In this document: positions 29,836 to 38,855 of the stretch, piece after piece
Position numbering within the stretch: position 1 is the first letter of the stretch
Layout: every line of letters begins with the position of its first letter
NCBI RefSeq assembly: GCF_000738435.1
Contig: NZ_CP003984.1
Coordinates: 2,108,001 to 2,172,000 of the forward strand
Reading direction: 5' to 3'
Origin: Planktomarina temperata RCA23
Lineage (GTDB): Bacteria > Pseudomonadota > Alphaproteobacteria > Rhodobacterales > Rhodobacteraceae
Length of the DNA: 64,000 bases
The notes under the pieces: generated by a model
Seen by the model: the letters and a program-made list of their open reading frames with translations, nothing else
What the model was told of the DNA's origin: nothing
Databases searched by the model: none
Translations under genes and position numbers: made by a program

Positions 29836-31068
29836 TTAGGCCCCCGTGTTCATCTCAATTCCCAAAGCGGCTGCAACGGTGAAGATATCCTTGTCACCAC
29901 GTCCGCACATATTCATGCAAATCAAGTGATCGGCGGGCAATTCAGGCGCGATTTTCATCACATGGGCCAAAGCATGGCTCGGCTCTAGAGCCGGAATAAT
30001 GCCTTCAAGTTCACAGCACAGCTGAAAGGCTTCCAGCGCTTCCACATCGGTTATCGAGACATATTGCGCCCGGCCAATGTCGTGCAGCCACGCATGTTCT
30101 GGGCCAATACCAGGGTAATCGAGCCCGGCGGAAATTGAGAAGCCTTCGAGAATTTGCCCATCATCGTCCTGCAGTAGGTACGTGCGATTGCCATGCAGCA
30201 CACCCGGACGCCCACCGGTGAGAGAGGCGCAATGCTCCATCTTGGCATTCACGCCTTTGCCTCCGGCCTCGACACCGATAATTCCCACGTCTTTGTCATC
30301 GAGGAAGGGAAAGAATAGACCCATAGCATTCGAGCCGCCGCCTATGGCCGCAATCAATGTGTCGGGCAGACGCCCTTCCTTTTCCAGCATCTGCGCGCGC
30401 GCTTCCTTGCCGATGATGGCTTGAAAGTCCCGTACCATCGCCGGATAAGGATGAGGGCCCGCGACTGTGCCGATGCAGTAGAATGTATCCTCCACATTGG
30501 TCACCCAATCGCGCAATGCGTCATTCATTGCGTCTTTTAATGTCCCGCGACCTGAGGTGACTGGCACAACCTCTGCACCCAGAAGCTTCATGCGAAACAC
30601 ATTCGGCGCTTGGCGCTCAACATCATGCGCGCCCATATAAACCACGCATTTCAAACCAAATTTCGCACAGACAGTCGCGGTGGCCACCCCATGTTGACCG
30701 GCGCCGGTTTCGGCAATGATCCGGTTTTTTCCCATGCGGCGGGCCAAGATAATTTGACCCAAGACATTGTTAATTTTATGCGCGCCTGTGTGGTTGAGCT
30801 CGTCACGCTTGAGATAGACTTTCGCGCCGCCCAAATGCTCGGTCAAACGCTCGGCATAATACAATGGGCTCGGACGTCCGACGTAATTGGTCCAAAGATC
30901 ATTCATCTCTGCCCAAAAGCTGTCATCGGTCTTGGCATATTCATATTGCGCTTCAAGATCCAAGATCAGCGGCATCAGGGTTTCTGAGACAAACCGCCCG
31001 CCAAAATCGCCAAAACGACCCTGTTCATCCGGTCCTGTGGTAAAGCTGTTGAGCAGATCGTCGGCCAT
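29836..31068 (-). CDS. trpB: Tryptophan synthase beta chain
   Basis: TrpB joins indole and serine to make tryptophan. The PLP lysine is K98 in [10 protein letters not shown], the phosphate-binding loop is GGGSNAMG, and the N-terminus [17 protein letters not shown] is typical. 410 residues. The ATG at 31068 has GGGAG six bases upstream and is preferred to the longer frame. trpF lies 82 bases upstream; trpA is not found next to it, as the following genes are convergent DUF2237 and DUF2332. Confidence 0.97.
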   Translation of the reverse strand: MADDLLNSFTTGPDEQGRFGDFGGRFVSETLMPLILDLEAQYEYAKTDDSFWAEMNDLWTNYVGRPSPLYYAERLTEHLGGAKVYLKRDELNHTGAHKINNVLGQIILARRMGKNRIIAETGAGQHGVATATVCAKFGLKCVVYMGAHDVERQAPNVFRMKLLGAEVVPVTSGRGTLKDAMNDALRDWVTNVEDTFYCIGTVAGPHPYPAMVRDFQAIIGKEARAQMLEKEGRLPDTLIAAIGGGSNAMGLFFPFLDDKDVGIIGVEAGGKGVNAKMEHCASLTGGRPGVLHGNRTYLLQDDDGQILEGFSISAGLDYPGIGPEHAWLHDIGRAQYVSITDVEALEAFQLCCELEGIIPALEPSHALAHVMKIAPELPADHLICMNMCGRGDKDIFTVAAALGIEMNTGA

Positions 31069-31150
31069 TGTTTTCTCCCTTGCGCATCTGCGCATAGAGG
31101 TAGCGCCCTGCCCCTCCAAGGTAAAGACCTGGTCGCAATTTTCCGGTGCT

Positions 31151-31789
31151 TTAGCTGTTGGCTTCAGTGACAAATTTTGCCATCAACGCGGCGCTCTTCT
31201 GGCCGGGCGCCGTTTCAATGCCGGAACTGACATCAACCTGCTGCGCGCCGGAGCAGCGCACCGCCTCGGCCACATTGTCAGGCGTAAGACCACCGGCCAG
31301 CATCCATGGCACGGACCAGCTTTCGCCCTCAAGCAGGCGCCAGTCGAAAGATAGACCATTGCCCCCCGGCAAGGTCTCACCCTCGGCCGGTTTGGCATCC
31401 AAAAGCAATTGATCGGCCACCCCCGAATAGAGCTGCGCACTGGCGACATCGGCGCGCGATGCTATTCCCAGGGCCTTCATCACCGGCAAACCATAGCGCG
31501 CTTTCACCGCCGCCACGCGGTCCGGAGTTTCAGAGCCGTGAAGTTGCAGCATGTCGAGCGGAATAGAGGCGGTGATGCGATCAAGGGTCGCATCATCGGC
31601 ATTCACCACCAAGGCGACTTTGGCCAGGCCTATGGGCGCATGCAAAGCCATGCTGCGCGCCGTCTCAATTGAAACATTACGAGGCGATTTATCGAAAAAA
31701 ACCAAGCCTATATAGGCCGCCCCTGCGGTTGCAGCGGCATCTATATCGCCCTGTGTGGTCAAGCCGCAAAGCTTGACGCGCACCTTCAT
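31151..31789 (-). CDS. trpF: Phosphoribosylanthranilate isomerase
   Basis: TrpF converts phosphoribosylanthranilate to CdRP. The 212-residue TIM barrel starts [16 protein letters not shown] with the catalytic cysteine (C8), has [21 protein letters not shown] with the catalytic aspartate position, and ends with [13 protein letters not shown] and [13 protein letters not shown]. It overlaps the lapA-like stop by four bases. Confidence 0.96.
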   Translation of the reverse strand: MKVRVKLCGLTTQGDIDAAATAGAAYIGLVFFDKSPRNVSIETARSMALHAPIGLAKVALVVNADDATLDRITASIPLDMLQLHGSETPDRVAAVKARYGLPVMKALGIASRADVASAQLYSGVADQLLLDAKPAEGETLPGGNGLSFDWRLLEGESWSVPWMLAGGLTPDNVAEAVRCSGAQQVDVSSGIETAPGQKSAALMAKFVTEANS

Positions 31790-32139
31790 GACACCTCGTC
31801 CAAAAGCGCCAGGATTTCATCTTTGTCTGTATCGGTAGACGTCGCTTTCAATTTGCTCACCTCACGCTCTAAGCGCACGACCTGCATATGTTCGCTTCGT
31901 GCGGCGCTGCGGTGTTTCATCTCCCGCAGCCACTCCCAAACGAAGCCAATCAGTAGGCCCAAGGTCACGCCAAGGAAAATCACCACGAAGAGCGGGACTT
32001 GCATTTGCACGTTCAAACCGACCAGCGCGCCAAGCGCTTCTGGCAAGAGCGACAGGGTCACAGCCCCGCGGTTGGCCAGGGCCACGACAATCAAGCTGAT
32101 CGCAATAAAGCCCAAAACCATGTACCGCAGATAGCGCAT
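31786..32139 (-). CDS. LapA domain (DUF1049) inner-membrane protein
   Basis: A 117-residue protein with two membrane helices (about 7-23 and 49-68) and a basic cytoplasmic coiled tail ([14 protein letters not shown]). [10 protein letters not shown] and the second helix fit the LapA/DUF1049 family, whose E. coli member works with LapB in LPS regulation. Here it sits between ihfB and trpF, a conserved alphaproteobacterial arrangement. Confidence 0.82.
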   Translation of the reverse strand: MRYLRYMVLGFIAISLIVVALANRGAVTLSLLPEALGALVGLNVQMQVPLFVVIFLGVTLGLLIGFVWEWLREMKHRSAARSEHMQVVRLEREVSKLKATSTDTDKDEILALLDEVS

Positions 32140-32140
32140 T

Positions 32141-32422
32141 TTACTTCCCGTTTAGACGGTCTCTCAAAAGCTTGCCTGTTTTGAAGAAAGGAACATGCTT
32201 TTCTTCAACAGCAACAGACTCGCCGGTCCGTGGGTTGCGGCCAATACGCGGATCGCGCTTTTTCACGGAAAAGGCCCCAAAGCCACGCAGCTCAACGCGA
32301 TCGCCTTCTGCCATCGTGTTTATAATTTCTTCAAAGATAGTGCTCACGATTTTCTCAACATCACGCTGATGAAGATGTGGATTTTCATCCACCAATTTTT
32401 GAACCAATTCTGAACGAATCAT
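32141..32422 (-). CDS. ihfB: Integration host factor beta subunit
   Basis: DNA-bending protein, 93 residues. [20 protein letters not shown] and the arm [20 protein letters not shown] are diagnostic of IhfB. The ATG at 32422 is preceded by GAGGGGG; the open frame extends 12 codons further but that part is not conserved in the family. Preceded by rpsA on the same strand, a widely conserved rpsA-ihfB order. Confidence 0.96.
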   Translation of the reverse strand: MIRSELVQKLVDENPHLHQRDVEKIVSTIFEEIINTMAEGDRVELRGFGAFSVKKRDPRIGRNPRTGESVAVEEKHVPFFKTGKLLRDRLNGK

Positions 32423-32630
32423 AGTATCCCCCTCGAAACTGTAAAAGTCATGAGCCACCCAAGCCCTAGTGATAGGCTACAGGAAAACCAACCCGAATGT
32501 GAACCTATTGTTTTGTCCATAAGTGAAAAAAACTGAAAATTTAGCATTTCAGGTGTGAAATTATTAAAAATATCATCTTTTCGGTAATTTTGGATCTCTT
32601 TTTAATGCAAATCAAGACCTTGAGGCCAAA

Positions 32631-32656
32631 AAAAATCCCGCCGAAGCGGGATTTTT
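32631..32656. terminator. Rho-independent terminator of rpsA
   Basis: AAAAATCCCGC, loop CGAA, GCGGGATTTTT gives an 11-bp symmetrical stem flanked by A and T runs, 28 bases after the rpsA stop. Works on the minus strand for rpsA and could act on the plus strand too. ihfB therefore probably has its own promoter in the AT-rich 210 bases that follow. Confidence 0.85.
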
Positions 32657-32683
32657 CAGATTTTTGTTCAATAACCGTTTCGG

Positions 32684-34360
32684 TTATTCGTCAGATTTAA
32701 GCGCGGCGCCCAAGATATCGCCCAAAGACGCACCTGAGTCGGATGACCCATATTGCTCAACGGCTTCTTTCTCTTCCGCAATCTCACGCGCTTTGATGGA
32801 CAGGCCAAGACGACGTGTTTTCGCATCGATATTTGTGACGCGAACGTCCACTTTGTCACCCATGCCAAAACGATCTGGACGCTGCTCAGCACGATCGCGT
32901 GACAGGTCAGACCGACGAATGAAGGACTTCATGCCCTCATATTCGACTTCAATGCCACCGTCTTCGATCGCTGTGACTTCAACAGTGATGATCGAGCCGC
33001 GTTTCACGCCGCCGACCGCATCTGCGAATTTGTCGCCACCCAGGGCTTTGACAGACAGGCTGATGCGCTCTTTTTCGACGTCCACTTCAGAGACAACGGC
33101 CTGAACCATGTCACCTTTGCGATAATCGCCAATCACATCTTCGCCGCGGCCTTCCCATGTCAGATCCGACAGGTGAACCATGCCATCGATGTCGCCTTCA
33201 AGACCGATGAACAACCCAAATTCAGTGATGTTTTTGACTTCACCTTCCACTTGGCTGCCTTCAGGATGCTGCTCTGCAAAGACTTCCCACGGGTTGCGCT
33301 GTGTTTGCTTCAGACCCAAGGACACGCGACGCTTCACGCCATCAATTTCCAGAACCATCACATCAACTTCTTGCGATGTTGATACAATTTTACCCGGATG
33401 TACGTTTTTCTTTGTCCAAGACATCTCAGACACGTGCACCAAACCTTCAACGCCCGCTTCCAGCTCCACAAAGGCACCGTAATCGGTGATATTGGTCACG
33501 CGGCCTTTGTGCTGTGACTCCAGCGGGTATTTAACGCTAACGATATCCCATGGATCATCCATCAACTGTTTCATGCCCAGGCTGATGCGATGGGTTTCTT
33601 TGTTGATTTTGACAACTTGGACTTTCAAAGTCTCACCAATTGTCAGGATTTCTGATGGGTGGTTGACGCGGCGCCAGGCCATATCGGTGACGTGCAACAG
33701 ACCGTCAACACCGCCAAGATCCACAAAGGCACCGTATTCTGTGATATTTTTCACCACACCGTCGACACTGTCACCTTCGGCCAGTTTGCCGATCACTTCA
33801 GCGCGCTGTTCGGCACGTGATTCTTCCAAGATCGCACGGCGCGACACAACGATATTGCCCCGGCGACGGTCCATTTTCAAAATCTGGAACGGCTGTTTCA
33901 GACCCATCAATGGGCCCGCATCCCGCACAGGGCGCACGTCAACTTGGCTGCCTGGCAAGAAGGCCACAGCGCCACCAAGATCAACAGTGAAACCACCTTT
34001 GACACGGCCAAAGATTGCGCCATCAACACGCTCTTCGTCTGCATAGGCTTTTTCAAGACGATCCCAGGCTTCCTCACGACGGGCCATTTCACGGCTGATG
34101 ACAGCCTCGCCCTTGGCGTTTTCTGCGGCACGCAAGAAAACTTCGACCGTATCCCCAACAGAGATGACGGGAGCTTCGCCGGGATCTGCAAATTCTTTAA
34201 TATCTACGCGGCCTTCCATTTTGTAGCCGACGTCGATGATGGCCTGTCCCGCTTCGATTGCGATGACTTTGCCTTTGACCACTGTGCCCTCTTCGGGCGT
34301 GTCAACCTCGAAGCTTTCTTGCAAAAGGGCTTCGAATTCTTCCATTGTTACGCTTGCCAT
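32684..34360 (-). CDS. rpsA: 30S ribosomal protein S1
   Basis: A 558-residue mRNA-binding ribosomal protein with six S1 OB-fold repeats, recognised by recurring patterns such as GAFVDLGGVDGLLHVTDMAW, GAFVELEAGVEGLVHVSEMS and GLFIGLEGDIDGMVHLSDLT. AAGGA lies 11 bases before the ATG. The 244-base leader upstream contains a stable hairpin that may serve autogenous control, as known for S1 in E. coli. Confidence 0.97.
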   Translation of the reverse strand: MASVTMEEFEALLQESFEVDTPEEGTVVKGKVIAIEAGQAIIDVGYKMEGRVDIKEFADPGEAPVISVGDTVEVFLRAAENAKGEAVISREMARREEAWDRLEKAYADEERVDGAIFGRVKGGFTVDLGGAVAFLPGSQVDVRPVRDAGPLMGLKQPFQILKMDRRRGNIVVSRRAILEESRAEQRAEVIGKLAEGDSVDGVVKNITEYGAFVDLGGVDGLLHVTDMAWRRVNHPSEILTIGETLKVQVVKINKETHRISLGMKQLMDDPWDIVSVKYPLESQHKGRVTNITDYGAFVELEAGVEGLVHVSEMSWTKKNVHPGKIVSTSQEVDVMVLEIDGVKRRVSLGLKQTQRNPWEVFAEQHPEGSQVEGEVKNITEFGLFIGLEGDIDGMVHLSDLTWEGRGEDVIGDYRKGDMVQAVVSEVDVEKERISLSVKALGGDKFADAVGGVKRGSIITVEVTAIEDGGIEVEYEGMKSFIRRSDLSRDRAEQRPDRFGMGDKVDVRVTNIDAKTRRLGLSIKAREIAEEKEAVEQYGSSDSGASLGDILGAALKSDE

Positions 34361-34463
34361 GTGGCGTTAATTCCTTACGTTTATGTTTCTGGCCGTGCGG
34401 TTGTCTCCGCCGGTCTTGAGTTGCATTGGTCCTATTGAGCAAAGCGGATTGCGAACACCAAGA

Positions 34464-34485
34464 AGGGCCGGTGCTAGCCGACCCT
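34464..34485 (-). other. Hairpin in the rpsA upstream region
   Basis: On the minus strand AGGGTCGG and CCGGCCCT pair over eight bases (one G-U) with loop CTAGCA, about 105 bases before the rpsA start. Possible part of an S1 autoregulatory leader; no T-run follows. Confidence 0.3.
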
Positions 34486-34604
34486 GCTGCGATACTCATA
34501 ATCCACGACTGTTGCCGCCGTTTGGACAGGGCCGCGTATAGGGGCAAAATTCCAATCTTGCAAGGGCCGATCACCGGTGCAATGCTCTCTAAAAGGAGCA
34601 CCCT

Positions 34605-34934
34605 ATGCCACATGCCGACCTCAAGTATTCTCCAGATCTTTCATTCGACCCGCAAGCCATGTTCACAGCCATTGAACAGACCATTCTAGCCCATGATTCC
34701 GGTTCCGGCGATTGCAAATGCCGCAGCTATCCGGCCGAGGCCAGCAATCACACCCATCTGCTGATTGAGATCTCAATGCTGACCAAGCCGCATCGAGATG
34801 AGGCTTTTACGCGTACCCTGCGTGATGCAATCGCAGCCGCGGTCAAACACCACTTGACCCAAAGCTGCTATATCTCCCTGGCCATCACATATTCCGATGC
34901 CATGTACCTAACCGACCGGCACGACGTGGGGTAA
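34605..34934 (+). CDS. 5-carboxymethyl-2-hydroxymuconate isomerase-like tautomerase
   Basis: A 109-residue protein beginning MPHADLKYSPDL with the N-terminal proline (after Met removal) that is the catalytic base in tautomerases. The pattern and length fit the CHMI family of homoprotocatechuate degradation (HpaF). No other hpa genes lie nearby, so the substrate is uncertain. GGAG lies six bases before the ATG. It is divergent from rpsA. Confidence 0.75.
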   Translation: MPHADLKYSPDLSFDPQAMFTAIEQTILAHDSGSGDCKCRSYPAEASNHTHLLIEISMLTKPHRDEAFTRTLRDAIAAAVKHHLTQSCYISLAITYSDAMYLTDRHDVG

Positions 34935-34945
34935 CGCGATGTCGT

Positions 34946-35968
34946 CTATTGGCGCGGACAGTTTGCGGGGGTGATGATTTGCACGTCGGCCGGGCCACCC
35001 TCCAAGACCGGTGGGCGCAGCTTGTGATAGGCGGTGATATGTTGGAACGCCTGGTCAAGATCTGCGCGAAGATCGTGATGCAGGACGAATGCCAACCGGC
35101 CCTGGCGCAGCAAACTGCGGTTCTCGCGGTCCAAATCATGGGCAATAAACAATTCCGGTTCGAGCTGCACCTGTGCCAGCGTCGATAAAATGGCCGCATT
35201 GGCCCCGCCCATCGAATAGACACCGAGGAGGCGATCCAATCCACGCACCGCTTGGCGGATCTGCGCCGCTGTTCCAAGCGCCAGCCCTGCCCCGCCGCTT
35301 GCCTCGCGCAGGCTCACCTGCGGGCACAAACGCGCCATTTCAGCCGCAAAGGCCCGTGCCCGCGCCTCTTCCCCCTGAAACTGCCGGCGCGATGTTGTGG
35401 TCAATACTGCGCCGCTGCGACCTTGCAGCCATTGGGCAAAGAGATAGGCTGCGGTGCGTCCCGCATTTGCATTGTTCAACCCGACATAGGCCAAACGCGC
35501 ACAGTCCGGGCAATCGGTGAAGACTGTCACCACGGGGATTTTCAAATCGGTCAGCCGGTCAATCTCAGCGCGAATTGGCGCGACATTTTGTGCCTTAAGC
35601 ACAATGCCCTGACTGCCCTGCTTGGCAATCTTGGACAGGGTCGCCACGGTTTTCGCCGGCCCGCTATCCTCTGCAAAATGAAACCTTGGCCGAACGACCG
35701 CGGGCGCGAACTTCGGCAGAACTTGAGTTGCAGCCCGGCGCAGCTCATCGGAAAACCTCCGGGGTGCTTCGACCACGATATCTATGAACATCCGCCGCCC
35801 CCGCGCGGCCAATTGCCCCTCTTGCCCTGTCAACTCCACAATCGCCGCCTGCACACGCCGGGCAGTCTGCGCACTGACATGGGCACGCCCATGCAAGGCG
35901 CGATCGACCGTGGCCAAACTCAGGCCCGATTGCAGCGCAATCTCTTTGAGGGCAAAAGGATGTTTCAT
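34946..35968 (-). CDS. LacI family transcriptional regulator
   Basis: A 340-residue regulator. The helix-turn-helix is at about residues 6-25 (LKEIALQSGLSLATVDRAL), followed by hinge VSAQTARRVQAAI and a periplasmic-binding-protein-like sensor domain with YVGLNNANAGRTAAYLFAQW and IAHDLDRENRSLL, a sugar-binding type. The frame stays open for another 291 codons upstream, but that part is the antisense of the PhyH gene; the ATG at 35968 is the family start. It is divergent from the PhyH gene over 81 bases that hold repeated TTTGAGG motifs, so it probably controls that gene and itself. Confidence 0.9.
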   Translation of the reverse strand: MKHPFALKEIALQSGLSLATVDRALHGRAHVSAQTARRVQAAIVELTGQEGQLAARGRRMFIDIVVEAPRRFSDELRRAATQVLPKFAPAVVRPRFHFAEDSGPAKTVATLSKIAKQGSQGIVLKAQNVAPIRAEIDRLTDLKIPVVTVFTDCPDCARLAYVGLNNANAGRTAAYLFAQWLQGRSGAVLTTTSRRQFQGEEARARAFAAEMARLCPQVSLREASGGAGLALGTAAQIRQAVRGLDRLLGVYSMGGANAAILSTLAQVQLEPELFIAHDLDRENRSLLRQGRLAFVLHHDLRADLDQAFQHITAYHKLRPPVLEGGPADVQIITPANCPRQ

Positions 35969-35977
35969 TGAGGCGTT

Positions 35978-36037
35978 TTTGAGGTATTTTGAGGAGTTTC
36001 TCAAGCCATTTCCGGCTATGCTCCGTGCAACCTCAAA
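35978..36037. promoter_or_regulatory. Repeated TTTGAGG motifs in the LacI/PhyH divergent control region
   Basis: TTTGAGG occurs at 35978-35984 and 35988-35994 (10-base period) and inverted as CCTCAAA at 36031-36037. The second copy is part of a 16-bp dyad TTGAG-GAGTTT-CTCAA at 35989-36004. This is the expected place and size for a LacI-family operator. Confidence 0.45.
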
Positions 36038-36049
36038 CAGGAGCGCGTG

Positions 36050-37192
36050 ATGCAAGCCTATCTTTCCCCAGATGACTGCAATTTGGAAGAGTTCACCCAG
36101 CAAGTGACCCGCAGCCTTACCCCGCAAGAGGTGCCGCAGGCTCATGACATTCAAAACAACATTCCGATCTATGATGTCACACAGTTGGATCTCACCGGAG
36201 ACACCCGTGCCTTGAAAGCCGAATGGGCGCATGTGTTTCTCAAATCCTCTGGGGTGTTGCTGCTCAAAAATGCCTTTCAAGACACCGGCTGCATTGACGC
36301 GGCCAGCGTGATTTATGAGCGCATCATCGCCGATGAGAAAGCCGCCCAAGGCGCGAAGGCCGATCACTTTGCAGCCTCCGGCGCCAATGATCGGATCTGG
36401 AATTCGGCGCAAAAACTTTGCCACTATGATCCCAAGGTCTTTGCGCAATATTTTGGGAATCTGGCGATTGATGCGGCCTGCGAGGCTTGGCTTGGGCCAA
36501 ATTACCAAATGACCGCGCAGGTCAATCTGGTGCGCCCGAGCGGTGCGGCGCAAAGTCCGCACCGAGATTATCACCTTGGATTTCAACCGCGCGAGGTCGC
36601 CGCGCGCTATCCGGCTCATGTGCATGACCTCTCGCCTGTTCTGACGCTGCAAGGGGCGGTGGCACATGTGGACATGCCAATTGAAAGCGGGCCGACCAAA
36701 TTGTTGCCGTTCAGTCAACTCTATCGCCACGGCTATCTGGCCTTCACCATGCCAGAATTTCGCGACTTCTTTGAGGAAAACTTCGTACAAGTGCCGCTCA
36801 AAAAGGGGGATGTTCTGTTTTTCAATCCAGCACTCTATCACGCAGGCGGCGCGAATGTGAGCGCAGATATTCAGCGCATGGCCAATCTGCTGCAGGTCTC
36901 TTCGGCCTATGGACGCTCTTTAGAAAATCTCGACCGCCAGAGCATGACCCTTCAACTTTATGAGGTGTTGGCACGCGGGGATCATGGTCTCTCAGAGCCG
37001 CAGGTCGATGCGGCAATTTCCGCCTGTGCGGAGGGGTATTCGTTTCCCACCAATCTCGACACCGATCCGCCCATCGGCGGCCTAGCTCCAGAAACCCCAG
37101 CCGCGCTGTGCCGCCGGGCCCTAGCCAATCAGATGGCCGTCCAAGACTTTAACGCCGCGCTGACGGCGCTCTATAGGCGCAAACAGGCCTAA
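36050..37192 (+). CDS. Phytanoyl-CoA dioxygenase (PhyH) family protein
   Basis: A 380-residue Fe(II)/2-oxoglutarate-dependent oxygenase of the PhyH family. The first two iron ligands are in PHRDYHLGF (H171, D173); the distal histidine is probably in NPALYHAGGAN, with an arginine for 2-oxoglutarate in DIQRMANLLQVS. The start is the ATG at 36050, six bases after GGAG; an adjacent GTG at 36047 is less well placed. Substrate unknown. Position opposite a sugar-type LacI regulator suggests a catabolic role under its control. Confidence 0.85.
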   Translation: MQAYLSPDDCNLEEFTQQVTRSLTPQEVPQAHDIQNNIPIYDVTQLDLTGDTRALKAEWAHVFLKSSGVLLLKNAFQDTGCIDAASVIYERIIADEKAAQGAKADHFAASGANDRIWNSAQKLCHYDPKVFAQYFGNLAIDAACEAWLGPNYQMTAQVNLVRPSGAAQSPHRDYHLGFQPREVAARYPAHVHDLSPVLTLQGAVAHVDMPIESGPTKLLPFSQLYRHGYLAFTMPEFRDFFEENFVQVPLKKGDVLFFNPALYHAGGANVSADIQRMANLLQVSSAYGRSLENLDRQSMTLQLYEVLARGDHGLSEPQVDAAISACAEGYSFPTNLDTDPPIGGLAPETPAALCRRALANQMAVQDFNAALTALYRRKQA

Positions 37193-37198
37193 AGGGCT

Positions 37199-38197
37199 TT
37201 AGGCATAGCGCTCAGGCCCGGCCCATTGTGCCTCGGAATAGCGGTCCCCATTGATCCAACCCATGGGGAGCGCCGCTTCGACCGCGGCCAGCTCCTCTGC
37301 GCTCAAGCCATAATTTGCGCCCGCCACAAGGGCCTTGAAATGGTCTAGGTTGCGCGTGCCCGGGATGGGCAGGATATGGTCCCCTTTGGCCAAACACCAG
37401 GCAATCGCCAGACCCGCCGCCGTCAAACCCATCTGTGCGGCTAGGGCGCGAAAACCTGCGGCCGCTTTGATGTTCATGCTCAGGTTTGGCTCCATAAAGC
37501 GGGGGTTATTGGCCAAAAACGGCATGGATTGCACCGCCTCGCGCCCATGCGGTGCATCGGTCAAGAGGCTTCGCCCAACCGGGGAAAAGGCCACAAAGGT
37601 CGTGCCCAGATCGGCGCAGGTCTGCAAGATTCCCAATTCCGGCGTGCGCGTCGAGAGGGAATATTCCGACTGAAGCGCCGCCACGGGATGCACGGCATGG
37701 GCCGCTCTGAGGGAGGTGGGAGAAATTTCTGAATAGCCAAAACCACCGATTTTGCCTAATTTTATGAAGCCTGCGAGGGTTTCAGTGACCTCTTCAATGG
37801 GCACAGACGGATCGCGGCGGTGGATATAATACAGATCAATGCACTCCACCCCAAGACGCTCAAGGCTATTGTCCAATTGCTCTGTCAGATAGGCCGCTTC
37901 ATTGTTGAACAAGCGGTTTGGATCTTTGCGATCTGTTATTCCGCCCTTGCTGGCGATGTGAAAAAACGATCGTGCTTGCGGGTTTTCTGCCAAATAGGCA
38001 CCGATATGACGCTCTGAACCGCCCATGCCATAAACGCTGGCCGTGTCGATATGGCTCACGCCCTGATCTCGCGCGGCATCTAGGATGGCAAATACCTCTT
38101 CGCGGCTCACCTCACCGTAGAAGTTGGAAAACGACATGGCGCCGATGCCCAGCCGTGAGGTCGTGGCGCCACTGTGGGGAAAGCTACGGTTTTTCAT
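37199..38197 (-). CDS. Aldo/keto reductase
   Basis: A 332-residue NAD(P)H-dependent oxidoreductase of the AKR fold. Catalytic residues appear in [12 protein letters not shown] (Asp, Tyr), the lysine in FFHIASKGG and the HRRD after IDLYYI; the nucleotide region is [15 protein letters not shown] at 38197 has AAGGA eight bases upstream and lies 14 bases inside the end of cmk, so translation is coupled. Its 3' end faces the PhyH gene end, six bases apart, so the two converge. Substrate unknown; it may act with the PhyH product, which is inference. Confidence 0.9.
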   Translation of the reverse strand: MKNRSFPHSGATTSRLGIGAMSFSNFYGEVSREEVFAILDAARDQGVSHIDTASVYGMGGSERHIGAYLAENPQARSFFHIASKGGITDRKDPNRLFNNEAAYLTEQLDNSLERLGVECIDLYYIHRRDPSVPIEEVTETLAGFIKLGKIGGFGYSEISPTSLRAAHAVHPVAALQSEYSLSTRTPELGILQTCADLGTTFVAFSPVGRSLLTDAPHGREAVQSMPFLANNPRFMEPNLSMNIKAAAGFRALAAQMGLTAAGLAIAWCLAKGDHILPIPGTRNLDHFKALVAGANYGLSAEELAAVEAALPMGWINGDRYSEAQWAGPERYA

Positions 38198-38855
38198 TCG
38201 GGAAATCCTTTTCAATGGCCGCAATGGCCTGCGCAATCGCGGCGCTGAGAGTCAGATCAGACGTATCAATCAGCACCGCATCCTGTGCGGCCACCATCGG
38301 GGCCGTGGCACGGGAGCTGTCGCGGGCATCGCGCGCGATGACATCCTGTAAAACCTGCTCAAATGTGGTCTCGGCACCGCTGGCCAGAAGCTCTTTGAAG
38401 CGCCGCTCGGCGCGCACTTCAGCAGCGGCGGTGACAAAAAGCTTGACCTCAGCTTGCGGCACAATCACGGTCCCAATGTCGCGCCCGTCCAAAACTGCGC
38501 CGCCCTCCCGGCGGGCAAAGCGGCGCTGAAACTCCAGCAATTCCGCCCGCACCTCGGGCATCACGGCCACATCAGAGGCCGCCCTTGCCACCTCTGCGCT
38601 GCGCAGACTGTCGCCTTGCAAATCATCCGCCGTGAGGTTTTGCGCCGCGCGCAAAGGATCGGAGCCGGTCAACACCTGCGCCCCAACGGCCCGGTACAAA
38701 AGCCCCGTGTCCAAATGCGCCAAGTCAAAATGCGCCGCAATCGCACGGCTGATCGAGCCTTTTCCAGCGGCAGCCGGCCCATCAATGGCGATGGTGAAGG
38801 CGGCGCTTGCGCACGATGGCTTGCGCGGAGTTGACTTGGCCTGCTCTGCGCTCAT
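38184..38855 (-). CDS. cmk: Cytidylate kinase
   Basis: CMP/dCMP kinase, 223 residues. P-loop [10 protein letters not shown] at about 25-34, YRAVGAQ, and the CMP-binding [19 protein letters not shown] are diagnostic. An N-terminal extension of about 20 residues rich in Ala, Ser and Pro precedes the core. Its ATG overlaps aroA by four bases. In many bacteria rpsA follows cmk; here four accessory genes intervene. Confidence 0.95.
   Translation of the reverse strand: MSAEQAKSTPRKPSCASAAFTIAIDGPAAAGKGSISRAIAAHFDLAHLDTGLLYRAVGAQVLTGSDPLRAAQNLTADDLQGDSLRSAEVARAASDVAVMPEVRAELLEFQRRFARREGGAVLDGRDIGTVIVPQAEVKLFVTAAAEVRAERRFKELLASGAETTFEQVLQDVIARDARDSSRATAPMVAAQDAVLIDTSDLTLSAAIAQAIAAIEKDFPNEKP

Noticed and set aside
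34946-36841. A single 631-codon open frame on the minus strand covering the LacI gene and beyond
   Set aside because: The first 291 codons are antisense to the PhyH gene; the LacI family start with its helix-turn-helix is at 35968.
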